Shown piece by piece: positions 48,980 to 60,611 of a stretch of DNA of 64,000 nucleotides; within the stretch, counting starts at the first letter, position 1, and each line of letters opens with the position of its first letter. The DNA comes from Puffinus mauretanicus (Eukaryota > Chordata > Aves > Procellariiformes > Procellariidae). A model generated the notes under the pieces. The model saw nothing but the letters and a program-made list of their open reading frames with translations. It was not told where the DNA came from and searched no databases. The position numbers were made by a program, and so were the translations under genes. The stretch lies in contig JAJKFH010000205.1 of NCBI GenBank assembly GCA_023333565.1, positions 682,001 through 746,000 of the forward strand, given 5' to 3'.

Positions 48980-51293
48980 CTCCTGTCTCTAAATCCTCGG
49001 TGTCACAGGTAAAGAGGCGGCGGGCGGCAGAGGAGCGGTCCTGGCTGACCACCACAGGTCGGGGGAAGCAACACCCTGAGCCGCTGGTGCACGTGTGCTG
49101 GACACAGTCTTCATTAGCTGGTCATACACTGGTTTTCTCCAAAGCCCTCTCAACTTTTCTAGCATATAGGTCAGATGCTGCTCTCTGAAGGAGCATCTGC
49201 TCCATGTTCTATGTTTTCCGTGCCTAAACACAGGCTCCCATGCACTATGTACAGCACACCTTTCAAACCCTTCATCAAGTACAGAATTATTCATTTCCTC
49301 ATGGATTTTTCAATAGGCTTACCACGACAGCATCCAAGTTGCTTCTCAAATACCCACGGATGTTTCGTCAGAGCAGTCTGATGAGGATGGGAAAAGATGA
49401 GGTCCTGAGACATGAAGACTAGGATAGGTCACCATGAGTTTGGTGTGACCGAGATGAGATAACTGAGAGTTGTTTTCAGAGTTGAAGTTAACTGGCAGTT
49501 CTTAGGTTCAAGGCCCTGCTCCAACACCTCCAGACAGGTCAGAGCCCAGTATCCCTGTGACACAGACCATAGCAAACCGATTAGACCTGCAGAAAACTAG
49601 TGCCTGATGCCACAGGAAAGCCATGATGAGCCCTGCTCCAGGGCTGCATGGCAGAGGCAGGTCCAGGAGTGCATCCCACTCCTTCCCCCAGCAGACCCCC
49701 TTCCCACCTCCTGCAGTTCATGGCTTCATTCACTAAGCACTTTGCAACCTTAACAAAGCAGAGGAGCCTGGAATCCCATGGCTTTGTCCTCCCTGCTGCT
49801 CTTGGCAATGCTTTTACCTAGAAACCCCTCACTAGGCACCGATGTGAAGCTTTGGTCCACTCAGAGCATTCCTACTATCTGCTTTCTTTTCTTCTGTTGT
49901 ATGCCTGATGGAAGGTACCATTTCCCAGGCTTGGCACTTGGCCTTGCTAGCCCCCACACTGACCCAGTCCAGTCTGGCTGCAAATGCTCTCCATTCCCCC
50001 GTTTCCCTAAACATATTCCTGGGTGTATATCCCTCAAGAAGCTGCTACCTCTACAAAGAGAGTCACTGTCTTCCCCAAAACAGTTCACCCTCTTTGTAAG
50101 TCTCACCTTGTTCCATTTCCCCTCCATCCTTCAAAACAGAAAGACTTATGAATAAGAAAGGTTTAGCAAGTTAAACTCAAAGATGACTTTAAACAGAAGG
50201 TTATGAATAAACAGAAGACAAAGCACAGGCATTTAGCGTGGCAGTTGGATCACTCTCTAACTGCCTTGTCTTTGTCTAGAATCCAGCAGGTCTTGCCCTG
50301 CACATCAGAGTGCACACAGCAAAGTTTGGGAGACAAATGCAAATACTCAGCTTGAAACCTGGTGTTTCATGATTCCCCGCAGCATGCCCACAGGGGTGAA
50401 GGCTGTCCCATTTCCTCACTCATATTGTAAGCAAATATTTCCTTCCCATCTGCAATCTTCTGACTTTGTAGAGCTTGCTGTCAGCACCCAACCTCACAGA
50501 CGCCCTAAGTTACACACAATGTATTTCACAGCCCAATTAGACCCATTTAATTTATTACTGAATTTCATGAGTAAAGTGACCACGGGCTTGTGCTCCACAC
50601 TATTCAAGGCTTCAGTGCTGTGTCCCATCAGGGACTCATGTCCCAGCTTTTCCAGCTGCTAAGGAGGAGAGTTGCCAATAGGTCAGCGTTTCTACCACAC
50701 CCACAGGCCACACAAGCTGGCTCTCCAGCATCTTACCCATGGGCTGGTTTCTGGCACTTCAGAGTCTCATGAACTTTGTCCCTTTTCTAGTTGGAGCCTG
50801 GAGCATAAATATTTGCAGTGCACCTTTTCCAATTCCTCCAGAACCTCTTTTTGAGATTGTAACTGTACCTCCCCTACACCATCTCTTTTATTTGTACATG
50901 AGTACACATCAGACAGACCATCTTAAGACTCTTGATTAGCCTCTTCCTAATTACCCTTGCCACAGCATCCATACACCAGCAAAGTAGGAGCAACATTGGA
51001 TGCAAATATACTACACAGGGTTCAACTTCTGCCCTTGTAATTCTTATCTCAGTTTCTCCAGGCTGTATTTCCTTTGAAGAGTAAAATTCTCTCTTCTCAG
51101 TATCACTTCTGATGCTCTTATTCTAAACAGAGGAATCTCACTTTTCTTTTAATTAACAGTAGTTTCCTCATTCACCTTCCCATCTTTATAATAAGATGCA
51201 GATCTTCGGTTCTGGACAGGTTTAATGCAACCTCCCTAGGATCCCAAAAGCCACACTTTTGAAAAAATCAGGAGTTTTTCAACATTGCTACCT
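48980..51293. other. Non-coding stretch between the two 65-bp copies
   Basis: About 2.3 kb of unique DNA with moderate GC. Several overlapping open frames (up to 125 codons at 49778-50155 plus) show no family motif. A purine-rich CpG patch (ggcggcgggcggcag) is at about 49017-49031. No terminal repeat, primer-binding site or retroviral protein motif was seen that would make the 65-bp copies the ends of a mobile element. Confidence 0.55.
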
Positions 51294-51358
51294 CTGATTA
51301 AGGCAAGGTTGTCTCAGCTTTTGCTCTGCTGGTAATCCCTTTGACTAGACACGGGCTG
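51294..51358. repeat. 65-bp exact direct repeat, copy 2
   Basis: Identical to 48915-48979. It lies about 40 bases upstream of the recognisable part of a CR1-like tail, so it may mark the 5' junction of that insertion or simply neighbour it. Confidence 0.95.
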
Positions 51359-51394
51359 GTGTCATTAAAGAACAGGTTTGACAAATGTTAGATG

Positions 51395-51482
51395 ATTGAG
51401 CCAATCCTGCCTTGAGTCAGGGAGAACTAGAAGACATCTTAAGGTCTCTTCCAACCCATCCTTTTATAAGTCTATTAATTTA
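51395..51482 (+). mobile_element. CR1-type LINE 3' end
   Basis: 'aactagaagacatcttaagg' and 'tctcttccaacccatcc', then 'ttataagtctattaat', fit the CR1 3' end (ggactagatgacctcttaaggtcccttccaaccc...ttctatgattc). The copy is diverged and 5'-truncated. Its left boundary is not visible. Confidence 0.6.
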
Positions 51483-51489
51483 TACAATG

Positions 51490-54115
51490 AAAGATGATCA
51501 AAAATTTCTCCATTGGCATTTCCCAGCTTTTAAGCATTTGCAATCTTAAGAATGTTCTTTTAAAGGGAGACTTTTGCACATATGGGCATGCTTAATGCAA
51601 TAAAATAAAGAAAATAAAGTTGTTTGAATACTGTCCTACAATCATTCCTCCTGTGACGGGAACATTTGTCCTGGATGCTATCAGCCGCTACTTGGAATCA
51701 AAGGAGAATCACTAAGCCTCTTGAAGCTGAGTAACCCTGTGGGCCAGCAACCATACCCTGTTATATATACCCTCTACCTTGGCAGCGAAGCAGTTAACAA
51801 AACATTTTGGTTCATGTGAAAATACAAAGCAGCTGCTTAGTTCTACACTTGGCAGAAGAAGGCAGCCCCCTCTGCACTCCTTGTCTTCTGCTGCTCTTGG
51901 ATCATTGCAGAGTTAACCAGCTGTTGCATTCCACATGCCAGTTACACCAGTTTGGAAAAGCAAGAGCAGGGATAGTTTTATGGCTGTACAAAAGGAATGA
52001 GAATAATACACTACTGAACCAGAAAGGACAATATTTATATAATAAACATTTTCAGGAACATAATGATTCCTTTGTCGTCAAAATTTTGGAGTGGTTAATT
52101 GCGCACAGAAACAGTGCACCTAATCCACATGCTCAATAGCAGTTAATATGTTCCCAAAGTGTCTATGCACTGCAGATCTGGCCATCTGCACAGCCCTTCC
52201 TGCAAAAGTCCTCACAAAATAGGGTGGTCAAATGCACAAAAACTTACGAAAATATAGTTGCGTGTATGAAATGCCTCATTTTTTATGTCTGTGAAAATGC
52301 AATCCCGATGATTTTGTTTCCAAGTTTAAAAATATCAGACTAAAGTGAGCATTGAGGGTTTATTGCAAAAAGTTCGTGCTAGCTCTGTGCATACTAAGAG
52401 GGTATTCAGGTATGAATTACAATTCGATCTTGAGATATGGTGGACACAGCCGCACATATCAGCTACAGACTGAGATTCAGAGTTAGAACCTGTCTGTTGC
52501 TTCAGATGTTCATTTCATGCTAAACTCAAGTTTACTGAATTCTGTTTCTGACTAAAATCTAGAGCAAAAATCTATGTGAGTCAAAACAGGCTTAGTGTGA
52601 AAACTTTCCTAAAAGCTCAAGCGTGGGTAATTGGTGTGCTTATCGATGTCTTTTCAGAAGGTCTGTCCTTTGCTTCCTAAACATCATAAGGAAACTCCCA
52701 CACTAGTGAACTGATGACCTGCCAACAGATCACAAAGAGTACCTGAAAATGAGACAGAGAAAGAAGAGGCTATTCCTAAAAATGAAATAATTTTTATCTG
52801 GGAAAGTTTACAAAGAGAAGCCAAAGGGTTTGCAGAGTTTGTACATGATTTTAGCTCAGAAGCGATGCTCCCTATATACAGCAGTCTATGCTAAAATTTA
52901 GCCTGAATAAACTGACATCCCATATCTCATTATTTTAAATGAGTTCCTAATAAACAGACTTTAGGGGGGGAAAAACCATTAAAGCAGGCATTGCTGTTTA
53001 ATCTCATGGTGGGTTACCCCAGCCCCCCAGTATCCTTGGAGATACAGGACGAACACAAACCTAAATCAATAAAAGAACCACCCTTCTTGTTGTTTCTTTC
53101 TTCTCTCTGTCCTGGTACACTCGTCCTTCTAATCCCTACTGGCTGCTTTCTCTGCTACAGTGTCCCTAAACCCCGACATTAATTTTCCATCTGCCTTGAC
53201 ACCAAGTGCCCAGGCCCAACAGTCATGACTCACGGATCTCCTCACCCTCTTCCAATTTCTGGACTTCCCTTGAAACTGGGTTTCTAGGAGTAGATTTCCT
53301 GTGTTTGATTTTGTGGATCTGCAGCTCCTAGCAATGTTTGCCAGTAGCACAAATCCTCAGTGGCCACCACGTGGATTTCCAAGCTTTTTTTTTTCCAGAT
53401 GCAAACTAAAAATCTTTAAAACAGGGGAAACTCAGCCAAATGTAAACCCAACATTAAATGGCATTCAAGCAAACGGTACTTGAAAAAGTAGGGAAAAGAT
53501 TTTCCTATATTCAAGACTTCTTGAAATTTCTGAATCACTTCTCTCAACAGAATTTTTTTTTTAAAAGGAATTATCTCAGATATTTTCCTTTTGCAATAAT
53601 AACTGTACATGAAACATACCATAATGATATCGGGTCAATAGAGATATTAAAAGATTCAGAACATTGCTATTTCAGAATCTGACTATTTCCTATCTAAAAA
53701 AAACACTATTCAAATTTCAAATTATAAAGTCATCTTCAAATGAGAAACAATGCTTTCTTTATGAAAATGTTGAAAAGTCCCACTTCAGTAATTTCTTCCA
53801 GAATTCCTTCAAATCTGAGTATTCATCAAAGCCAGCCTTTCCTAGAGAACTGGGTAGATTTCACTGAAGCAGCAATCATGTAATAAACCAAAGTCCTTGA
53901 GCAGCAGCAAAATTCTTTATAAAAAAAGGCCTTTTTTTTCATATATAGATCAGGAGGTGAGCTCAGCGAACATAATGAAGTATGTTCCATGGTTGTCTAC
54001 TCTGGTTAATTTGTTATATCCTATAATGCACAGAGGTTGGAAACCTGACTTGCCTTCCAACAGCTTTCCTAGCACCTTCTTTCCCCATCCAGCCCAGGAC
54101 ATATTGTGACCTAGA
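51490..54115. other. Non-coding stretch, no gene seen
   Basis: AT-rich unique DNA, particularly 53380-53960. Open frames reach 110 codons (51807-52139 plus) with no motif. No repeat family was recognised. Confidence 0.65.
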
Positions 54116-54119
54116 GAGT

Positions 54120-54480
54120 AATATTTCTATAGGATAGATATCTGCAGCTCTGCTGTTCCTGGCAATAGGATTGACTGGCATGCTGGCGTTACTCCTGGGA
54201 GTGCCATATTGGGGCAGGATTAGATAATTGCAATTATTGGGAGAGCTGGGTACCAAAGCGTTGCTTGCCTGCGAGCTATTATTTGTGGGATGTAGGCTAA
54301 TGGCTTATTAGGTCAGGCATCCCACCTCCAGCAGAGCAGTTTTATCTTCATGATGGAGTGAACTGTTATTGTTTGTTAGTGGTGTGTGGGATTTGTGTTA
54401 ATGTCATTACTAACTGAGTTAGTAACGCAATGATAGTACCGGGCTGTTAATTAATTGCTTGCAGGATGGTTTTGGTATCC
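54120..54480. promoter_or_regulatory. Best enhancer (conserved element) candidate
   Basis: Three unusual signals lie within 250 bases. ATAATTGCAATTAT (54224-54237) is a 14-bp perfect palindrome containing TAATTGCAATTA, a full match to the paired-class homeodomain dimer site P4 (TAATYNNRATTA). TTACTAACTGAGTTAGTAA (54407-54425) is a 19-bp inverted repeat with a 3-base centre. TTAATTAATTGC follows near 54448. The stretch has no repeat signature and no open frame on the plus strand. The motif matches are direct; enhancer function is inference. Confidence 0.45.
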
Positions 54481-54820
54481 AGGTCTGTAACTGGAGATCT
54501 TCAGGTCTCCCCCTAACAACCACCCTGCGCTCGCCAGCGTTGCGGTTACTTCAGCAAGAGTACCTCTGAAGGTTATCCCTCCCTGCGTAGGTTATCAATC
54601 TTACCTTTTAAAGGAATGCTCTCATTTTTGAGAGCCACACAAGTCCTTAAACTTGGTTATGCTTCCTGAGAAATAGGAAATAATCAAGAATCCCTGCTCA
54701 GATAGGGAGGATCTCTTTGAAACCCTTGCTTTACAGTTTGCCTTTGCACTGGGTGGGCACAGAATCCTTCATCCGCTATTTTACAGTGCTGGTTTTTTTA
54801 TATATAAGTAACTTGCACTT

Positions 54821-54880
54821 TCACTGGAGCTGGGACTTGAACACAGCTCTCCTTTACCCAGGGCTAGTGGTTATTCCAGA
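54821..54880 (-). repeat. Possible MIR-like SINE scrap, minus strand
   Basis: 'ggagctgggacttgaacaca', 'gctctcctttacccaggg' and 'ctagtggttattcc' resemble the tRNA-box and head region of a minus-strand MIR-type SINE (gagctgggattcgaacccag...). It is short and uncertain. Confidence 0.35.
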
Positions 54881-55294
54881 GTTTGTCCCTCTTTGACACA
54901 AGAAACCTTCCCCTTTACTCCAAAAAGTTTGTTTCAAAGAATTGACATTTTCCAACCAAAAGACTTTTAACGACAAAATTCCTGAACAGCTCTAATTATA
55001 CCCTACAGCTCAGTCTGAGGGAGAATATTGTTACCCTCTGTAAAATAACGGTCCAGCATCCCATTATGTGTCCCTGATCCTCAGGAACTTGGAGGAGGAG
55101 CCCTGTTGAGACGCACAGAAATTTGGGGGGCTGTTAGGTGAGTGTGTGCTGCTCCTTTGACCACCCTGGATAAATAAAACCCTCCGTGACTGCTGGGGGA
55201 TCAAATTTGGGTGGAAAAATGCTACAAAAGCAACCGGTTTCCATGTGCTGCACACAGTCGGAAAACAGAGGACAAAGGACGTACCCATCTGAAC

Positions 55295-55455
55295 CATCCG
55301 GCCCCAGCTGAAGGCAGGCGAATGTCAGCCTCGCGCTGCGCCCGAGGCACGGGCTGGCCCCGGTCCGAGCGCTGCCCCGCTGCTCAGCTGCCCCGAACAC
55401 CCGGGGCGATGCGAGAGGTCGTGCGTGGGCTGGGATTCTTTGGCGCATCATCCAA
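55295..55455. promoter_or_regulatory. CpG-rich segment
   Basis: About seventeen CpGs occur in roughly 140 bases (cctcgcgctgcgcccgagg, ggccccggtccgagcgc, acacccggggcgatgcg, gaggtcgtgcgtggg) in an otherwise CpG-poor window. It may be a small CpG island or a mutationally protected regulatory patch. Open frames on both strands here (96 and 105 codons) reflect GC richness and carry no motif. Confidence 0.45.
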
Positions 55456-55512
55456 GCTCTCCCACCAATTTCTAAAGCACGTCGCAGAGCTTTGGAGTTA
55501 ACTTTCTAATGA

Positions 55513-55551
55513 GGATAATTATTATTATTACATACACATATATATATAAAA
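55513..55551. repeat. ATT / TA microsatellite patch
   Basis: ataattattattattac followed by catacacatatatatataaa. Confidence 0.85.
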
Positions 55552-55579
55552 GCCCCAGATCCCCGTGAGGTTTCTTCAG

Positions 55580-55950
55580 ATTGTCCCAGAAAGAAAACAT
55601 TTTCATTGTGTGGGCTGTGATTGGGAACACATGTACACGCCGCACCCTACTTCGCTCTGCTCGCTCTGGTACTAATTACAAGAGGAGCAGAGCCCAGTGC
55701 AGAGGTTTCTTTAATTCCTTGGTTTTGGAGACTCAGCAATCGAATTACCTGAAGAGGCTGGAGCTTCTCTGGGGTACAATCAGTCATGCAGCGTTTGGGT
55801 TAGGCCAGGGTGGGGAGACACGGATAATATATACATGCTGGCAGCATTATGTAACCACCCAACTGGGGAAAAAGGAATTTCTCTTAATTAATGGCATGAT
55901 GTATGACACGTTAACAACACAAACTCTTTAATAAACCCTGATGCCTTCTT
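55580..55950. promoter_or_regulatory. Possible conserved non-coding element
   Basis: Directly after the CpG cluster comes repeat-free sequence with homeodomain-like words: ggtactaattacaag, gcaatcgaattacctg, tctcttaattaatggcatg and acgttaacaacac. Its texture resembles vertebrate enhancers. This is inference only. The 116-codon frame at 55581-55931 has no motif. Confidence 0.3.
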
Positions 55951-55959
55951 TTACAATTC

Positions 55960-57340
55960 ACACAAGATGAAAGCGCGCCGGGTTACCTGTAGGAACCGGG
56001 TATTCAGAAATGCTGGCAGAGCAGCTTGTGGTGAGAATGTTTTAGTAGCTGCACATGGTGCTTTTGATTCTGGAGTCGATTTTAGACAAAGCTGCCTTGA
56101 AGCAAAGGAAGCAAGTTTCACTTTCAACCTCGCCCAAGGCTGCTGCCCAAAGATGAAGATATCGGTGAAGACAACTGAAATCTTAATTTAATTAACTATA
56201 ACTTCCAATAGGACAAGCTTGAGAGGTTTGGTTCGGAGAATGATTATCTGAACCAACTGAGCTAAAGTATTGGCTTTCCAAGTTCCAATTCGAGTTTTTG
56301 TTTGGCACAGGACTGAGACACAGAGTAGATGCAAACCTCAGATTCACTCAAATTTGCCCAAAGTATAAGGGTACTCAGATTTGGCTCATGTCAAAAAAAC
56401 ATGTTTACAGTTACAATGAATTTGGCCTTCTCCAACACTAAAAGCTATTTATTTAAACCTCTCATTTTGGTCGTGTCTTTTTCATCTTGTATTTCTTAGT
56501 CTGCTAGGTCAAAAAGTGAGTAAATAGGTCAAATGCTTCATAAAAAATGGAATACAGTGGAGATGTGGCTAGGACTTGGACTCCAGAGCACTAAATTAAG
56601 CATATTAGCAAAGACTGTTATGAATTACTATTTATTCTTATGCTCTTTGATGGTCTTTGCCTCCTTGAAGACCAGTTTCTGGTTTAGACCAAGAAAGGAA
56701 AGGAAAAGGAAATGCCCCAGTTCTTGGCAGCTGCGGAGATCCCTCAGCTGAGATCCTGGAAGCACTAAAACCTCAGAAAGAGAGATGGGGACAATAAAGA
56801 CAAAATATGAAAAAAGAAATAAAATCTTAATAAGGGCCCACCAAATTCAGCAGCAAAACCATGCATGACTCTCATGGCCTTCAAGACAAGCCCATTACTC
56901 AGGGAAGGGACACAGATCCCAGACTGCAGACGTGACAGTAAATTTCAAACTCAGAAACACAATAACAAAAACATTTTAGGACCCTTCTGTAATAAATGTA
57001 TGACATCTTGTGTCCTTACACTTAAAAAAAGAAGACAGATCCCTTTAACCTGAGACCAAGTCCAGGGTGTAGCATAATATTGTACTGTCCAACTCCATAT
57101 CCTTGAGGTCTGTGCAGGGCAACCCTTAAGGAAAGACTCCAGAGACCAAACACTCAACACAGGATTTTTCCTCTAGATTACACTCCACAATCACATCGCC
57201 TTTCTTCCATGGCTCTCCATAAAGGCGAGAAAGAAGAAAAAACTCTCCAGTGAGTAAAAAAATTGTATTGCCCAAAAGACAAAGGAGAGGAGAAGAGTCT
57301 TGCTGCAAACTTGCTTCTTCGTTCTGGTATAAAACTTTTT
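55960..57340. other. Non-coding stretch, no gene seen
   Basis: Unique AT-rich DNA with no open frame above 88 codons. I see no repeat, RNA gene or CpG cluster. Confidence 0.65.
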
Positions 57341-57346
57341 CTTTTC

Positions 57347-57370
57347 TTTTTTTTTTTTTTTTTTTTTTTT
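57347..57370. repeat. 24-base T homopolymer
   Basis: Uninterrupted T run preceded by ctttttcttttc. No SINE or LINE body was recognised on either side that would make it a retroposon tail. Confidence 0.95.
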
Positions 57371-57539
57371 GAGAACAATTTAGTGTGGCCAATAAAAGCC
57401 CAGCTAATTTTTAAATCAGCATGTAGCCAACTCAGCCACCCAGTAGCTCTGTCCTTGGGCAATATTATTGAAGCACACACAATCTATACTAAAGCGATCA
57501 GCTTCCCTCAGGCCTGCCAAGGGGATGCGTTAGGCGAGC

Positions 57540-58390
57540 CCAAAATATGACAGAAGGAAATTTATGTGCAACTTTTACACATAATATCTCATTATGACTC
57601 TCCCCAATCTTTCAATTTTAAAAATAAACGGCCTTTGTAATGATTTTACCAGGAGCATGTTGGAAGGGAGATTGAAAAAGAAAAAGGAAAGTGGCTTTGG
57701 CTACAGTTATTTCTTTTGCTCTTCTCCTCCTCTCGGGTTTTTCTTTAATTTTCCTGAAGATGTTTCCACTCAATTTAGGAAGAAATGGAATTTCCCCCTC
57801 CCTGCCACCACTCTTTCTCTGTTTTGCCCATGTTTTCAAAGAATGGAATGGCTGACATAATGAAGCCTCTGTCAATAGCAAAATCATTTTGACCGGTTGG
57901 TAAATAATGAAAGTTTCCACTTAACGTGCAAGCCAGCTTACCCAGGGGACCCTTGGTCCCCTTCCAGGCCAGCAAACTGTCATCCCTTGCACTCCACACA
58001 CACACACACACATCTGAGAGCATTGCCTTGCAGCAAGGAGAAACAAGAGAGTTCAGCTGAGACCAGATTTAGCGGCTGCTTTGCCGTGAAGCACATGCGC
58101 TTTTGGACACTGGAGAACCGATTGCACAACCGTGCCAGCTGGTGCTTGCAGGATCAGGCGCAAAATAGAATTGAAAAAAGATGAAATAAATAAATATGCA
58201 CAAATAAGAGGGGGAAAAAACTCCAGTGATGATTGATCTGCAAATACACAATTGCCAGAGCTGAACTCCAGGATTCGGTTTGATAAAGAAAGGGCAACGC
58301 AGTACATTTGCCCTTCACCACTGACATGCCAATCGTTGCATGATTTTCTAATGTTTCATTGTGGGTATCAGCAGGAATGACTTCATGTGC
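57540..58390. promoter_or_regulatory. Possible cluster of conserved non-coding elements
   Basis: Repeat-free sequence with enhancer-like texture in several blocks: aaataaacggcctttgtaat near 57620, ggctgacataatgaagcctc near 57849, tgaccggttggtaaataatg near 57890, ccagctggtgcttgcaggat near 58134 and tttgcccttcaccactgaca near 58307. A CA microsatellite (57995-58012) interrupts it. The overlapping open frames (82-100 codons on both strands) are mutually exclusive and motif-free. Conservation is presumed, not shown. Confidence 0.3.
57994..58013. repeat. (CA)n microsatellite
   Basis: Nine uninterrupted CA units. Confidence 0.95.
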
Positions 58391-58394
58391 TATT

Positions 58395-59475
58395 CATACT
58401 CCACAGACCACAGCTTGAGAACCCACGGGAGGAACATATACCTGGAGTGAGAATCAGTTATAAGCATTTTCGGGAACAACCTCCTCTTAGGGGGGTAAGG
58501 AAAACAAACAAAGCTAAACTCTCACAGCTTCTGCTGGTAGCAGAGGGGGTTGTTCTCAGAGAGGAAAGCAGAATCGCTGCCAATGTACACTGACTGGTGG
58601 AAAGAGCTTTCCCATTGCGGGCTGATGGGCAAACGACCATTATCAGTCAGAGAGAACTGGAGCAAATGTAAAAATATTCCAATCTGTACAAAAAAAAGTC
58701 TTTCGCTGTTGCACAGTACTGCACCTCCCAGTTGTACTACACCGTATTCCCTTTGCATCCCAAGTTCCCAAACGTCTTCTCAGGAGAAAACAGCTTTTAT
58801 GCCTGTTCCCCTCTAGTTAGTCTCTTCCCTCCTCCAAAGTCCACGCACCGGGACAGCGTGATGCTTTTAACTATATTTGCTTCATTCATTTATACATTAC
58901 TGCTTACTTTTCTGTATGACTATACACTGTTTGGTTTCCATTTCTGATGCGCTTGTGAAACCAGTAGTAAAGTTATTAGCACCAAAAATCTGTGTATACC
59001 TTTCGGAGGACTTGTTATGCTCCTTATCAATCCCCACAACTCTCCAGTGAGTCCAGCACCAACAGCCCATCAATACCTGCCCTCACGGAGCCAGTGGGGT
59101 GATCTCTTCCCTCGGGCAGCTTTCAGCTATATCTTTTCTCTGAGGGCTGAGCCATGAATTATTTCTGTAATTCTGGGGAAACCACAAGAAATCTTGAAGC
59201 TGGATACTGAAGTAAATAGGAAGACTGTATATATATTTAGTAAATGGCCATGACAAAAATAACATCAGAAAACATAGAGAATGGAAGAAAAAATATACAT
59301 CTTGGCAAGAAGATTGTGTATTTTTATTGTATTTATAATGTATTAATTCTACATTTGAAGAGATCATTTGGTTTAAGGCAGGACAATTTCACTGCATTTA
59401 TTTTTTTCAAGAAAAAAAAAGACCGAGGTGAAAGGACTGATCCTCAGTAGCTTATTCCACACTACCTAGAACAAA
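58395..59475. other. Non-coding stretch, no gene seen
   Basis: Unique DNA with no recognisable repeat. Open frames up to 94 codons occur on both strands over the same bases. Nothing diagnostic was found. Confidence 0.65.
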
Positions 59476-59479
59476 ATAA

Positions 59480-59566
59480 CTGGAGGTGAGAACTGAACTA
59501 GGATCTCCCCAGGGTGATTTTACAGACTACTAATGCAGTTCTTTTACCCATCTCACCAAGGCCTGG
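59480..59566 (-). repeat. Possible ancient SINE fragment, minus strand
   Basis: 'ggaggtgagaactgaactag', 'gatctccccagggtgatttt' and 'cagttcttttacccatctca' resemble the tRNA-derived head of a minus-strand MIR-type SINE (gaattgaacctgggtctccc...gctctaaccac). It is diverged. Confidence 0.4.
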
Positions 59567-59847
59567 AAAAAATGGCATTTAATAGAAGGAGTCTTCAAAC
59601 AGAGAGATGAAACCGAACACGCTGAATTTGGAAATATTTAAAGGAGGTTTACCAGTTAATGTTGGCTATAAGGGATTGTTTGTTGTAATAGCTTCACCGT
59701 AATCCTTGTTTTGGGAGGGAATGGCTGCACCAGAATTGCTGCCATTGGTACTAGTGACATAAAATATCAACAACTAAATAGAACTTATGAACGAGTGGCA
59801 GAAAATCATCAGCCTGAGGGTTGCTGTGGGTGAGTGGCATAATGCGG

Positions 59848-59898
59848 CCAATGAATTCTCTGGGCCTCAGTTTTCCCTACTGTAAAATAGGTACAACC
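59848..59898 (+). repeat. MIR-like SINE core, plus strand
   Basis: TCTCTGGGCCTCAGTTTTCC at 59857-59876, continued by ctactgtaaaataggtacaa, closely matches the MIR core 'ctctgtgcctcagtttccctatctgtaaaatgggga'. The head and tail are not clear. Confidence 0.7.
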
Positions 59899-60407
59899 CT
59901 TTAGGTTAACAAGAATTCATTTATTCTTAGACGCTGCTTTGAATTTGGCATCTGCCATGGACACACAATATATGTGAAGAACTTCAGACTGAGCTCATTT
60001 TGAATACCCCTGATGCAGGCTATACATGAAACACATGGCAGTAAAACACCTGAACATTTAGCATCCACGATGGAATTTCGCAATTCCACTGATTGCAGTA
60101 AATACATGTTTGTGTTATACCATAATTGCTTAGCTTTTAAATCAAACAGCATAACAATTAGCGCATGGCTGTTCTTCATACACCTTAACATCCCTCACTT
60201 CACGGAATGCTTTATATGAGAAATTTTACCCCTTTGTTTGAACGGATTTAAAGCAAATCTGCCTCAAATTTTTGCAAGCTTGCCACAGTTCCAGGTATTA
60301 TCTGGAAATGCTACTGCTCTCACTGAGCAGTCTGAGGCTAGAAAACCCTCTTGCAGTGAAGGCACCTTTGTTCCATCACTGATTTCTTTGGGAATACAAA
60401 GCATTGG

Positions 60408-60520
60408 ATACATCCCAAACCCATTTTTCCATCTGTAGAATGAAGAGTCTTTTCTATTGAGTTGTTATAATAGGATCCACCACTACAGAAGTTGGGCGTA
60501 TCTTTGAAGTATTTTCTAGG
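60408..60520 (+). repeat. MIR-like SINE 3' half, plus strand
   Basis: 'atttttccatctgtagaatg' and 'ttgagttgttataataggat', then 'gggcgtatctttgaagta', fit the MIR 3' half (tttccccatctgtaaaatg...agggttgttgtgaggat...agcactttgaag). It could be a continuation or a separate copy relative to 59848-59898, about 510 bases upstream. Confidence 0.45.
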
Positions 60521-60611
60521 TGGGATATGAACACATATTTATTTCCAAACACATTTATTTCCAAAAGAGAAGATTGACTAGAAAGCTCAGAATTTAAGAA
60601 CATTAAAAAGA

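Noticed and set aside
48915..51358. 65-bp repeats as terminal repeats of an LTR retrotransposon
   Set aside because: Far too short for avian LTRs, with no primer-binding site, polypurine tract or gag/pol protein motif in the 2.3 kb between them.
57347..57370. 24-T run as the reverse poly-A tail of a retropseudogene
   Set aside because: No gene-like or SINE/LINE body next to it and no target-site duplication seen.
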